Shown one piece after another: positions 29,101-37,762 of a DNA stretch of 64,000 nucleotides. The notes under the pieces were generated by a model. It ran no database searches, was not told the DNA's origin, and saw only the letters and a program-made list of their open reading frames with translations. Every line of letters starts with the position of its first letter. The stretch's first letter is position 1. Made by a program: the position numbers and the translations under genes. Location: contig JBOEFW010000084.1 in assembly GCA_050633105.1 (NCBI GenBank), forward strand, positions 35,597 through 99,596. The letters run 5' to 3'. This DNA comes from Aureispira sp050633105. GTDB taxonomy: Bacteria > Bacteroidota > Bacteroidia > Chitinophagales > Saprospiraceae.

Positions 29101-31232
29101 AGCCAGGCGGGCAATTGGTGGTAGACAGCAGTACGATCACGAACCTTTGTGGCCAAACATGGCAGGGGATAGAAGTGTGGGGAGCGACGCAAAACAGTCA
29201 AGCGCCTTACAACCAAGGTTTCCTTTATATTACCAATTCTACGGTGGAACATGCGCGCGAGGCCGTGCGCCTCTGGAAAGTGGGCGATTATCCCAATGCA
29301 ACGAGTACCACAGGCGGAACAGGCGGTATTGTTTTAGCGGGCAATACCCAATTTCTGAACAACTGGCGAAGTGCGGAGTTTATGAAATACCGTTCCACGA
29401 ATCGCTATTTGAGTGAGTTTTCAGATTGCACCTTTGAGGTGAATGAGGACATGCGCCAAGACTTTTTGGGTCATATTTCTGCGTGGGATATTGGCGGTTT
29501 GCAAATCAAAGGCTGTGACTTCCGTGATACTCGAAATCAGAAACAGGACGATGCCTATGGTATCTTGACGCTTTCGGCCAGTGTGCAGCTTACCGCTTGG
29601 CAAAATGGGGGCAACTTCCAACGCAATAGCTTTGAGGGCTTATCAAGAGGCGTTGTGCTTGGTGGTACGCCCAACCAATTTTCTACGGTGGTCGATCAGA
29701 CGGATTTTACGGATAATAACCGTGGGGTGATTGTTCGGGCGAGTGGTGGTTTGAAAGTGCTGCGGAATAATTTTGAAGTGGGGGGCTATAGTTCTTCTAA
29801 TACTGCCCTTTCGTATGGCCTAAGTATTCTACGCCAAGGAGATTTTATTGCCCAGCAGAATGATTTTGTAGAAGCTTCTGCGAATAATGGAGCGACAGTT
29901 GGCTTTTGGGTCGATGATTTGGGAAGTGGTTTTAATTTTATTCGGAATAATACGTTTACAAATCTGTCCTTAGCCAATTTAGCCCATGGGAATAGTGGTG
30001 CTGATGTCAATAATTTTCAAGGTGGATTACGTTATTTTTGTAATGGACAAACAGGGAATGCTCTTGATATAACTGTCAATAGAGCGTATCAAGCTCCTAC
30101 AGGAGCAACTATAGCAGAGAACCAAGGAGATAATGGTCAGCCTGCTTATAATAGTTTTTCCTATCCTCTAAATACAAGTTTTGGAATAGACTGGCATATG
30201 AGCAATGATGCTTCTATTTTACCTAAAGTAAATTATTGGCTGCCTCCTAATCCTACACAAGCGCAAGAACCTACTGATACTTTTAATGTACGTTTATTAA
30301 CTAGTAACAGTAACGGCAATTCTAATTTTTGTGATTTAACCTATACAAATTTAGGAGTGTTTAAGCCTTTAGGAAGTAGTGGAGATATAGTAACTTTATC
30401 AGAACTAAAAACGGATTATTATCAAACTTGGGGAGCCTATCAAAAGCTATTGCAGCACTATGAAAATGATCCTGCCAGCACTACTTTATCTGGGCAGATA
30501 GGAAGCAAAGGCCAAGAGTTAACTAATAAAGCCAATGAGGTCATCTTTTATTATAGAAATGATACTACAGGAGTAGGCTGTGACAGCATAGCTGTATGGA
30601 TTCAAAATAAAATAGGACTATACGCTGAATATGAATTAATAGAACACTATTGGAGCTGTCAGCAATATACAACTGCCCTTAGTCATCTTTCTACCATTAC
30701 AGATCATTATGTTCTATCAAGTGCCGTCTTGAGTAATCATCAAGATTATACGGCACTCTTAAATCTACTCTACACAGCTTATCAAGATAATAGAACAGAG
30801 GCAACTTTAACAAAAGATGAGGTGATCTTATTGAATGAACTAACTGAAAATAACCATGGTTTCGCTGCTGTAAAGGCTGCTAATATTGTAGACTTTTTCT
30901 ATAATGATACTTATAGGTATCACCCAACACTACCAGAAGGAGGAGAGAAAAAAGCACAAGAATCACTGACTAAAATACAGCAAGGAAATCTGTCTATTTA
31001 TCCGAATCCTACAACTACTTGGGCTGATATTCGTTACAAGCTTCCTGAAAGTAGTACAGAAGGAAAAGTTGTAGTAACTTCTACTGCTGGACAACAAATT
31101 CTCGTTCTTCCTATCAATAACAACCAAGGTATTTTGACATTAAATACGAGCAAATGGCTGACAGGCACTTATTTTGTGGTTTTATATACAAATGAAGAAG
31201 CTATAGAGCAAGTACAGCTTATTATTAAATAG
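26187..31232 (+). CDS. Giant T9SS-exported BNR-propeller / beta-helix protein
   Basis: 1681 residues from the ATG at 26187; an in-frame TTG nine bases earlier is less likely. Signal peptide (about 1-26). Residues about 130-910 carry BNR/sortilin-type blades with Asp-box motifs: YRSDNGGDNWYN, FKTTDKGGLWQQV, YRSDDGGTTWVS, YHSPDAGNTWVNW. Residues about 940-1300 look like a right-handed parallel beta-helix (GLIVVEPGGQLVVDSSTI, TNSTVEHAREAVRLW). A helical region (about 1400-1580) precedes a type A T9SS tail (about 1602 on: LSIYPNPTTTWADIRYK). Likely a large surface adhesin or glycan-binding protein. DNA around 28860-29900 is visibly GC-richer than the 3' part, so the gene is probably a mosaic. Copies of its 3' tail recur downstream. 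Confidence 0.85.
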   Translation: MSKILQGVLCLLLDFFWSAPKTTQAQFDVHPDSSFYTFLDSFYHYHQEDSLEGGLYNQVRRDVMTWGTRLAPSGNMSKATQAIMAYTSAYKNISGTASATGIVLPPVYSPAVPWRELGPLTTPVNHRHTGMGQIHRIAFHPQYNGTSNQTLYAGSHYGGLYRSDNGGDNWYNYHTDRGLSMTSVGGIAVSNNYVFICTGNGDYGYADYGVSANYEPLSSLLNNYNPLHTQGVYYNVPGTTTWQDMNGSSVTMIDGSTKTNLLQVFENGGTMRNIIVHPTNDNILYLATSQGIFKTTDKGGLWQQVLVGPSSGVGTWTLDTEWRGLEFNPLDPSILYASGKEVYRSDDGGTTWVSQNITPTAGNQIKRINIALSIADTSKLYAYSVSDNVLETGIYLYENGNWTFIKQHSSDKASFNAIAVAPSDPDVVHIGAIPIIGVRNGSLSTVGVLGSSDHDDVHALEYPPHTDSFLFVGNHGGVEITGRHFTFNNRKYTGLGVATIWSFDDWEGNDSVLVLALQDNGIFNTNDYSATWEGSIEKEDGYSVRLDDHTGTAYAMFNNYQGLYDINNKLVKKAEINPTNTGVLIPSDDGLVGGPPIKIPNTFPMVNHPKNEIAYVGFSELYQRTVETYNYDPTRNLPTIDSLLLARTVYSAPSDTANILRVTNALTCTEVGGVVVGVAPTFTPHPVLFWGWKRDTICRMISSQTLANFMMPLKSDLKKHKPTHWNRRILDIAFSEDDSTNYTYLATLGDGRNNRRADFYVNDANSMGCDTCFDIKTANIPVNPTSTTGDPNPITGIAVDPLNGQRVWISLSGYGSAYKVYHSPDAGNTWVNWDDADGSLAGLNLPINHMVYQRGTNDRLYIATDAGIYVREGQGNWLRYGEEFPNVRVTELKINYCVGKLRAATFGRGMWEADLLPAEDNIAFRSFRSVDANETWTTNKNMSRDIRVKAGVTLTLNNMTLNMPKNGLIVVEPGGQLVVDSSTITNLCGQTWQGIEVWGATQNSQAPYNQGFLYITNSTVEHAREAVRLWKVGDYPNATSTTGGTGGIVLAGNTQFLNNWRSAEFMKYRSTNRYLSEFSDCTFEVNEDMRQDFLGHISAWDIGGLQIKGCDFRDTRNQKQDDAYGILTLSASVQLTAWQNGGNFQRNSFEGLSRGVVLGGTPNQFSTVVDQTDFTDNNRGVIVRASGGLKVLRNNFEVGGYSSSNTALSYGLSILRQGDFIAQQNDFVEASANNGATVGFWVDDLGSGFNFIRNNTFTNLSLANLAHGNSGADVNNFQGGLRYFCNGQTGNALDITVNRAYQAPTGATIAENQGDNGQPAYNSFSYPLNTSFGIDWHMSNDASILPKVNYWLPPNPTQAQEPTDTFNVRLLTSNSNGNSNFCDLTYTNLGVFKPLGSSGDIVTLSELKTDYYQTWGAYQKLLQHYENDPASTTLSGQIGSKGQELTNKANEVIFYYRNDTTGVGCDSIAVWIQNKIGLYAEYELIEHYWSCQQYTTALSHLSTITDHYVLSSAVLSNHQDYTALLNLLYTAYQDNRTEATLTKDEVILLNELTENNHGFAAVKAANIVDFFYNDTYRYHPTLPEGGEKKAQESLTKIQQGNLSIYPNPTTTWADIRYKLPESSTEGKVVVTSTAGQQILVLPINNNQGILTLNTSKWLTGTYFVVLYTNEEAIEQVQLIIK

Positions 31233-31257
31233 GAATGTATAGTTTTATCAACTAATA

Positions 31258-31282
31258 GGGAGGCCAGATGCTTTGGTCTCCC
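31258..31282 (+). repeat. Spacer hairpin, module copy 1
   Basis: GGGAGGCC (31258-31265) pairs with GGTCTCCC (31275-31282). The same position after the next tail copy has GGGATGTC/GGCATCCC (33621-33645), with co-varying pairs and the same TTTAAAT flank. There is no U run, so it is not a standard terminator; it may be an mRNA processing or stability element. Confidence 0.55.
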
Positions 31283-31293
31283 ACTTTAAATAA

Positions 31294-32859
31294 ATGCTTA
31301 TCAGGTATTCTATATTCTTGTTTTTATTTCTAATAATCACAACAAGTAAAGCTCAAAATGTATTTAACAAACGTATTCAATTAGGATGTGCTCAAACAAT
31401 ATTCACAGGCTTAGAAGCCACAGATTCCTGCTACTATGTTAGTGGTATAGCAAGAGATACCATCAATTGTACAATTGGAGTATTTTTATTAAAACTTGAT
31501 ACATTAGGTAATGAAATTCTACATAAGATATATACAGGAGGAGATAGAAAAATTGAGATGTGGCACACGGGTATCAAGACAGATGTAGATGGGACGCTTA
31601 TAGGAGGAGGGGAGACTTTTGATACCGCTCAAATTCGCACGATGTTATTTAAGTTTGATGCAAATGGAGATACGCTCTGGACAAGACAATATATCGACCC
31701 AAGTAACCCAACAGGAATCTATACTAGGACAGATGAATTAGTAATTGCTCCTGATAGTTCTTATCTACTAGCTAGTCAGACGAATACAACAGATAGTAAT
31801 AGTTTTGTAGTAATGCAAATAGAACGAGATGGAAGTATCAGATGGCATAAAAACTTTGGTTATGATTGGAACTACTGTATAAATCATAGTATTGTTCCTC
31901 TAGAAGATGGATTTGTGATGGGTTATTCTAATACCGATCACAACAAAACACCAATTGATTATACCACGCTCTGTCAGATCAAAAAGATGGATTATAGTGG
32001 AAATGTGCTCTGGGAATGGCAAAACGATAGTAGTATACAAATAGAAGGAGCAAATGACTTAATCCAAACCAAAGATAAAGGCTGGGTGATCGGAACAGTT
32101 ATAGGAAAAGAAATTTTAAGTACAGGAGGTACTAGTTCTATTTTTTCACGGGAGTCTTATGTATTCAAACTAGACAGTGCCCGAAACTGGTTGTGGGGAA
32201 CACCATTAAGAGGGTATTCTTCTACAGCTTACAGTAAGGTTATGAAAGTGATAGAGCAGTCTGATAGTAGTCTAATGACCTTTGGAATAACTGCTGATAC
32301 TTTTACAAATAATGGTGTTTTAGTGGGTGAATACAATGCTTTAGTAGCTCGATTATCTGTTGATGGAGATAGTCTTTGGTCACACCAATATCGTTACATG
32401 CAACAAGCTTGGGCAGAACACGAAATCTTTGATGTAGAACAAACACAGGATGGAGGCTACCTTATTGCAGGGCAAGCACTGTTTAGTGGTCAGGGGCAAT
32501 ATCAGCAAGGATGGCTCCTCAAATTAGACGAGCATGGCTGTCTTGTACCAGGGTGTCACATAGATAGCTCTAGAATTGGTATTCTGCCTATTGGTGTTCA
32601 ACCACAGGCAGAGCTAAAGCTCTATCCTAATCCTGCAACAGATTATCTGAATGTCTTGTATCGAAATCAGCAGACAGGACAAAAGCTCACCTTTAGAATC
32701 TTGGATGAACAGGGGCGGATATTGAAGACCTACAACACGAGTGATGTGTCTGATAAAACTTATGTATTTCCTGTTTGGGAGCTGTTAAGTGGTTGGTACG
32801 TATTGGAGGTGCGACAGGATGGAAAATTGATAGGGAGTGAGGTGTTTATTAAACAATAG
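31294..32859 (+). CDS. T9SS-exported propeller protein, paralogue 1
   Basis: 521 residues. Signal peptide (about 1-20, ending TSKAQ). Residues 25-430 form repeats of the kind seen in SBBP/delta-60-like propellers: FLLKLDTLGNEI, KFDANGDTLWTRQY, IERDGSIRWHKNFG, AQTQDGGYLIAGQA-like. The C-terminal T9SS type A tail starts near 441 (LKLYPNPATDYLNVLY, ending GSEVFIKQ). It is the first of three tandem paralogues (also 33663 and 35234). About 520 bp in the middle is almost identical to paralogue 2, while the flanks differ. Function unknown; a surface protein. The stop codon is directly followed by an orphan tail fragment. Confidence 0.82.
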   Translation: MLIRYSIFLFLFLIITTSKAQNVFNKRIQLGCAQTIFTGLEATDSCYYVSGIARDTINCTIGVFLLKLDTLGNEILHKIYTGGDRKIEMWHTGIKTDVDGTLIGGGETFDTAQIRTMLFKFDANGDTLWTRQYIDPSNPTGIYTRTDELVIAPDSSYLLASQTNTTDSNSFVVMQIERDGSIRWHKNFGYDWNYCINHSIVPLEDGFVMGYSNTDHNKTPIDYTTLCQIKKMDYSGNVLWEWQNDSSIQIEGANDLIQTKDKGWVIGTVIGKEILSTGGTSSIFSRESYVFKLDSARNWLWGTPLRGYSSTAYSKVMKVIEQSDSSLMTFGITADTFTNNGVLVGEYNALVARLSVDGDSLWSHQYRYMQQAWAEHEIFDVEQTQDGGYLIAGQALFSGQGQYQQGWLLKLDEHGCLVPGCHIDSSRIGILPIGVQPQAELKLYPNPATDYLNVLYRNQQTGQKLTFRILDEQGRILKTYNTSDVSDKTYVFPVWELLSGWYVLEVRQDGKLIGSEVFIKQ

Positions 32860-33596
32860 ACGGAAAAGGGCAAGCGTTGACGAGTAAAGCGAATGAAGTA
32901 ATTTTCTCGTACAGAAATGACACAACCAATAATAATTGGGACAGTATAGCGTTTTGGATTGGGCATAAAGTAGGCTTGTCTGCGGAGTATGAATTGGTCG
33001 AGCATTATTGGAGTGGTTCCAAGTATGAGGAGGCATTGAATCACCTTTCAACTATTGCGGATGTATATACTCTAGACGATGTAGTATTGAACAATCACCA
33101 AGAGTATGAGGCGCTTCTGAATATGCTCTATACAGCCTATCAAGCTGATAGAACAGAAGCAACCTTAACCAAAGATGAGGTAATCTTATTGAATGAGCTC
33201 GCTGAAAATAACAATGGCTTTGCTTCAATGAAGGCCGCTAATATTATAGACTTTTTCTATAGCGATACTTATAGATACCATCCAACGTTACCAGAACAAG
33301 GACAACAGGAAAAGAGTCTCCAATTACCTTTGACCAAACTAGAGAAAGGGAATCTTAGTATTTATCCAAACCCAACAACAGATTGGGCAGATGTCCGCTA
33401 CAAACTTCCTGAAGGAGTTGAAAAGGGTCAATTGATCGTCACGTCTACGGCTGGCCAGCAAATGATGACGCTTCCTGTTCAAGGACAACAGGGAATTGTT
33501 GCCTTAAATACAAGTGAATGGCTTACAGGAACGTATTTTGTGGTTTTGTATACAGATGAAAAAGCCATAGAACAAACACAGCTCATTATCCGATAA
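32860..33596 (+). pseudogene. Orphan 3' tail of a giant T9SS gene (copy 1)
   Basis: An open frame of about 245 codons with no signal peptide and no ATG near its beginning. It matches the last ~245 residues of the 1681-residue protein: GKGQALTSKANEVIFSYRND against SKGQELTNKANEVIFYYRND, then YELVEHYWSG, TEATLTKDEVILLNEL, DTYRYHPTLPE and the T9SS tail LSIYPNPTTDWADVRYKLPE. Homology begins within a few bases of the preceding stop codon and in a different frame, so this is a breakpoint, not a gene start. It is still intact as a frame, so it may be fairly young or could be restored by recombination. Translation from a TTG at 32877 is possible, but export would not be. Confidence 0.8.
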
Positions 33597-33620
33597 AAGA
33601 GCATTTTTTCCTATCTTATA

Positions 33621-33645
33621 GGGATGTCGCAATTTGTGGCATCCC
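33621..33645 (+). repeat. Spacer hairpin, module copy 2
   Basis: GGGATGTC (33621-33628) pairs with GGCATCCC (33638-33645). Homologous in position and shape to 31258-31282, supporting duplication of the whole tail-spacer-gene module. Confidence 0.55.
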
Positions 33646-33662
33646 ATTTTAAATCTTTGGTA

Positions 33663-35222
33663 ATGCGATATATCCTACTCTTATGTTTATTCAGTATAGT
33701 TACTAAAAGTCAGGCACAGATCACTTTTAATAAGCGTTTCAAGGTAGCCTGTGCCAATACTATCTTAACAAGCATAGAAGCAACAGATTCCTGCTATTAT
33801 GTGACAGGTGTTGCTAGAGACACTTTAGATTGTAGAACAAGTGCATTATTTCTGAAATTAGATACCTTCGGAAATATACAAATCCAAAAATGGTATACCA
33901 ATCCTAATGGGAAAATGGAAGGTTGGCAGCATTGTTTACGAACAGATGTAGACGGTAATTTAATAGTAGGAGGAGAGTTTTTTGATACCAACCAAATTTC
34001 TGCTTTTATAATTAAATATACCCCGAGTGGAGATACGTTATGGCTACGTAGATATCCAGATCCCAGTAATCCTACAGGTTTTTTTAATAGAACAGATGAA
34101 TTAATCATAGCTCCTGATAGTTCTTATATTTTAGCTGGTCAGACAAATGTTATTGATACCAATAGTTTTGTAGTTATGCAGATAGAACGAGATGGAAGTA
34201 TACGTTGGCACAAGAATTTTGGTTATGATTGGAACTATTGCATATTTCATAGCATGGTTCCTTTATCAGATGGTTTTGTGATGGGCTATTCTAATACCGA
34301 TCACAACAAAACACCAATTGACTATACCACGCTCTGTCAGATCAAAAAGATGGATTATAGTGGAAATGTGCTCTGGGAATGGCAAAACGATAGTAGTATA
34401 CAAATAGAAGGAGCGAATGACTTAATCCAAACCAAAGATAAAGGCTGGGTGATCGGAACAGTTATAGGAAAAGAAATTTTAAGTACAGGAGGTACCAGTT
34501 CTATTTTTTCACGGGAGTCTTATGTATTCAAACTAGACAGTGCCCGAAACTGGTTGTGGGGAACACCATTAAGAGGGTATTCTTCTACAGCTTACAGTAA
34601 GGTTATGAAAGTGATAGAGCAGTCTGATAGTAGTCTAATGACCTTTGGAATAACTGCTGATACTTTTACAAATAATGGTGTTTTAGTGGGTGAATACAAT
34701 GCTTTAGTAGCTCGATTATCTATTGATGGAGATAGTCTTTGGTCGCACCAATATCGTTACATGCAACAAGCTTGGGCAAGACATGAAATCTTTGATGTCG
34801 AACAAACACATGATGGAGGTTACCTTATTGCAGGACAAGCTAGAATCACAGGACAAGGAGTAAATCAACAAGGCTGGCTCCTCAAATTAGATGAGCACGG
34901 ATGTCTCGTACCAGGGTGTCATATAGATAGTTCTAGAATTGGTATTCTGCCTATTAGTGCTCAACAACAGGCAGAACTCAAACTCTACCCAAATCCTGCA
35001 ACGGATTACCTCAATGTCTTGTATCGAAATCAACAGATTGGGGAAAAGCTCACCTTTAGAATTTTGGATGAGCAGGGACGAGTATTACAGAGCCATATTA
35101 CCAGTGATGTGTCTGATAAAACCTATGTGTTTCCTGTTTGGGAGCTGTTGAGTGGCTGGTATGTATTGGAGGTTCGACAGGATGGAAATATCATTGGAAG
35201 TGAGGTGTTTATTAAGGGGTAA
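33663..35222 (+). CDS. T9SS-exported propeller protein, paralogue 2
   Basis: 519 residues from the ATG at 33663 (MRYILLLCLFSIVTKSQAQ signal peptide); an upstream in-frame start at 33624 would bury the signal and overlap the spacer hairpin. Same layout as paralogue 1: propeller repeats (about 25-430) and a T9SS tail (LKLYPNPATDYLNVLY). Positions 34284-34803 match 31921-32440 at a constant offset of 2363 with only a handful of substitutions, although the N-terminal thirds have clearly diverged. That pattern indicates gene conversion or recent recombination between the two copies. Only 11 bp separate it from paralogue 3, so those two are co-transcribed. Confidence 0.82.
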   Translation: MRYILLLCLFSIVTKSQAQITFNKRFKVACANTILTSIEATDSCYYVTGVARDTLDCRTSALFLKLDTFGNIQIQKWYTNPNGKMEGWQHCLRTDVDGNLIVGGEFFDTNQISAFIIKYTPSGDTLWLRRYPDPSNPTGFFNRTDELIIAPDSSYILAGQTNVIDTNSFVVMQIERDGSIRWHKNFGYDWNYCIFHSMVPLSDGFVMGYSNTDHNKTPIDYTTLCQIKKMDYSGNVLWEWQNDSSIQIEGANDLIQTKDKGWVIGTVIGKEILSTGGTSSIFSRESYVFKLDSARNWLWGTPLRGYSSTAYSKVMKVIEQSDSSLMTFGITADTFTNNGVLVGEYNALVARLSIDGDSLWSHQYRYMQQAWARHEIFDVEQTHDGGYLIAGQARITGQGVNQQGWLLKLDEHGCLVPGCHIDSSRIGILPISAQQQAELKLYPNPATDYLNVLYRNQQIGEKLTFRILDEQGRVLQSHITSDVSDKTYVFPVWELLSGWYVLEVRQDGNIIGSEVFIKG

Positions 35223-35233
35223 TATTTTTAGGA

Positions 35234-36811
35234 ATGCGGTACATCATCCTTTTATTTTTCCTTTCATTGATTGCGACAAGTCAGGCACAACCAACGTTTA
35301 ATAAGCGTTACCAAGTAGCCTGTAATGAATCTATATGGACAGGGATAGAGGTCACAGACTCTTGTTACTACGTAGTAGGGATTGCGCAAGATATGGTTCA
35401 TTGTATACCCAAGGGCATTTTTCTAAAACTCGATACCTTTGGCAATGTGCTCTCCTATACAATGGATACAACTCTTAGTCAACAATACAAGTTTCGTCGT
35501 TCTCAATTGGTAACAGATATAGACGGGACTCTTCTCGCCTCAGGAGAAGTATTTGACAGTAACGGTTATGCTTCAATCCTAGTGCGGTATAATGCACAGG
35601 GAACAGTCCTATCAACGCAAACCTACAAAGACCAGCAAGCCCCCCAATTGTATATACAAACAGAAGCAATGGCGATCGCCAAGGATAGCTCCTATCTGCT
35701 CATCGGTCAAACCAATAACAGTTATACGAATAGTTACCAAATTTTGCAGATAGAACGAGATGGGACAATTCGTTGGAATAAGACATTTGGTTACAATGGC
35801 AATTTTTGTTTATCTCATAGCATTGTTCCATTATCAGATGGTTTTGTAGTCGGTTATGCAAACACAGACCTGAATCAAACACCTATTAATTATACTGTTC
35901 TCTGTCAGATCAAAAAGATGGATTACAATGGTAGCGTACTGTGGGAATGGCAAAACGATAGTAGTATACAAATAAACGGAGCCAATGATTTGATACAAAC
36001 CAAAGATAAAGGCTGGGTGGTTGCTACCGCTATTGGGAAAGAAATTTTACGTACAGGGGGAACAAGTTCTGTATTTGTTCATGATAGTTATGTTTTTAAA
36101 TTAGATAGTGCGCGAAACTGGTTATGGGGAACGCCTTTACGTTCCCATTCTTATACAGAAGAAAGTAAAACAATACGAGTAATAGAGTTAGCAGATAGTA
36201 GTCTAGTGACTTTTGGAATGACAGTAGATACTTTTATCATTAATGGCACTATTATAGGTCAATATGATGCTTTAATAGCCAAATTATCGCCATCAGGAGA
36301 CAGTTTATGGGGCAGAAGGTATCACTACTTTGAGCAACAATGGTCAAGTCATGAAATCTTCGATGTAGAGCAAACCCCCGATGGTGGTTTTTTAGCTTGT
36401 GGAGAAGCTAAAGGCACAGGACAAGGGGTATATAAACAAGGCTGGCTCCTTAAATTAGATGAACACGGATGTCTCGTACCAGGGTGTCACATAGATAGCT
36501 CTAGGATTGGCATTCTGCCTATTGGTGCTCAACCACAGGCAGAACTCAAACTCTATCCCAATCCAGCTACTGATTACCTCAATGTTTTGTATCGAAATCA
36601 GCAGATTGGAGAGAAACTCACCTTTAGAATCTTGGATGAGCAAGGGCGAGTATTGAAGTTCTACAACACGAGTGATGTGTCTGATAAAACCTATGTGTTT
36701 CCTGTGTGGGAGCTATTGAGTGGTTGGTATGTCTTGGAAGTGCGACAAGATAGCTTGTCCCGAGGTTTCGGGGGGAAGTTGATAGGAAGTGAGGTGTTTA
36801 TTAAACAATAA
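35234..36811 (+). CDS. T9SS-exported propeller protein, paralogue 3
   Basis: 525 residues with signal peptide MRYIILLFFLSLIATSQAQ. Propeller repeats as in the two upstream copies (FLKLDTFGNVL, IERDGTIRWNKTFG, VEQTPDGGFLACGEA), and a T9SS tail from about 437. More divergent in the middle than paralogues 1 and 2 are from each other, so it escaped the recent conversion. Near its C-terminus it carries a 21-bp in-frame insertion (36752-36772, adding SLSRGFG) with a small palindrome, absent from the other copies. Followed 21 bp later by another T9SS gene. Confidence 0.82.
   Translation: MRYIILLFFLSLIATSQAQPTFNKRYQVACNESIWTGIEVTDSCYYVVGIAQDMVHCIPKGIFLKLDTFGNVLSYTMDTTLSQQYKFRRSQLVTDIDGTLLASGEVFDSNGYASILVRYNAQGTVLSTQTYKDQQAPQLYIQTEAMAIAKDSSYLLIGQTNNSYTNSYQILQIERDGTIRWNKTFGYNGNFCLSHSIVPLSDGFVVGYANTDLNQTPINYTVLCQIKKMDYNGSVLWEWQNDSSIQINGANDLIQTKDKGWVVATAIGKEILRTGGTSSVFVHDSYVFKLDSARNWLWGTPLRSHSYTEESKTIRVIELADSSLVTFGMTVDTFIINGTIIGQYDALIAKLSPSGDSLWGRRYHYFEQQWSSHEIFDVEQTPDGGFLACGEAKGTGQGVYKQGWLLKLDEHGCLVPGCHIDSSRIGILPIGAQPQAELKLYPNPATDYLNVLYRNQQIGEKLTFRILDEQGRVLKFYNTSDVSDKTYVFPVWELLSGWYVLEVRQDSLSRGFGGKLIGSEVFIKQ
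36752..36772 (+). repeat. 21-bp in-frame palindromic insertion in a T9SS tail
   Basis: Where paralogues read GAT-GGA-AAA-TTG, this gene has 21 extra bases containing CCCGA-GGTT-TCGGG (36759-36772). The insert keeps the frame and adds seven residues between the penultimate strands of the sorting domain. Confidence 0.6.
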
Positions 36812-36832
36812 TTTTTTTTAAAATACTGTACT

Positions 36833-37762
36833 ATGATAATTAATTCATTATTAAACAGATACAAAAGTTACTATTTTTTATTTTTCTATCTATTGTTTTT
36901 TAATAATATTTCTGCTCAGCAATATTATCCTTTAATTCAAGAAAATGCCTATTGGCAAAGTTTAGAAGGTAGTGGTTCTTATATTTACACTTACCCAATA
37001 GGGCTTCATTTCTTTTTCAAGGGAGACACTACTATAAGCAACCAAACATATTCTATTTTAAATTATTATGATATAGAGAGAGGAGGGCCGCCTTGGAGCC
37101 ATCCATTTCTAGTAGATAGTAGTGAGACTCATTTCTGGGGATTTTTTAGAGAAGATAGTTTGCAAAGAACAATACATGTTAGGTTTCCTTATACTCTAAC
37201 AGAGCAGCTTTTCTTTGACTTCTCATTAGGTGTAGGAGATACACTAATTTCTTACGTAACAGATGGGTTACCCTTAGTTGTTACTCAAATTACGCCTATA
37301 TTTCTTACTGATGGCTCCATACGCCAAAAATGGTCTTTTGGTTATGATCTATTCTTTATAGAAGGTGTTGGCTCTGGACAAGGTTTTTTTTATGCCATGG
37401 AAGAAGGGCTTGGTTGGTGGCACACTATTAACTGTTATAGTCGAAATGGTATCAGTTTATATGGAATAAATCCATCTGGAGTATCTGGTATACAATGTTT
37501 TAACTATTTAAGTGCAATTATTCCACCTAAATCTATAAAGGTTCATGTATATCCTAATCCAACTCAACAACAACTGACTATAGAGCGAGTTCAAGAAGGA
37601 AAAGCACTATTTCGTCTCTACAATATCTTTGGGCAATTGGTGTTTACCACTATGATACAGCAACAGCAGGAAACCATTTCTCTAAGAACATTACCAAGAG
37701 GAATTTATAGATACACTATTGATAACGTAGAGGTAGGGACATTAGTTATTCAGCCAAAATAG
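36833..37762 (+). CDS. Small T9SS-exported protein
   Basis: 309 residues. Signal peptide (about 1-28, YYFLFFYLLFFNNISAQ). The body (about 30-230) is Tyr/Phe-rich beta structure (YWQSLEGSGSYIYTYPIG, GVGDTLISYVTDGLPLVV, FFIEGVGSGQGFFYAMEEG), a pattern seen in many short Bacteroidota secreted proteins of unknown function. T9SS tail from about 239 (VHVYPNPTQQQLTIERV, ending GTLVIQPK). The stop codon TAG falls inside sequence that aligns with the next orphan tail, suggesting the 3' end was formed by the same breakage that left that tail. Probably co-transcribed with the upstream paralogue. Confidence 0.75.
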   Translation: MIINSLLNRYKSYYFLFFYLLFFNNISAQQYYPLIQENAYWQSLEGSGSYIYTYPIGLHFFFKGDTTISNQTYSILNYYDIERGGPPWSHPFLVDSSETHFWGFFREDSLQRTIHVRFPYTLTEQLFFDFSLGVGDTLISYVTDGLPLVVTQITPIFLTDGSIRQKWSFGYDLFFIEGVGSGQGFFYAMEEGLGWWHTINCYSRNGISLYGINPSGVSGIQCFNYLSAIIPPKSIKVHVYPNPTQQQLTIERVQEGKALFRLYNIFGQLVFTTMIQQQQETISLRTLPRGIYRYTIDNVEVGTLVIQPK

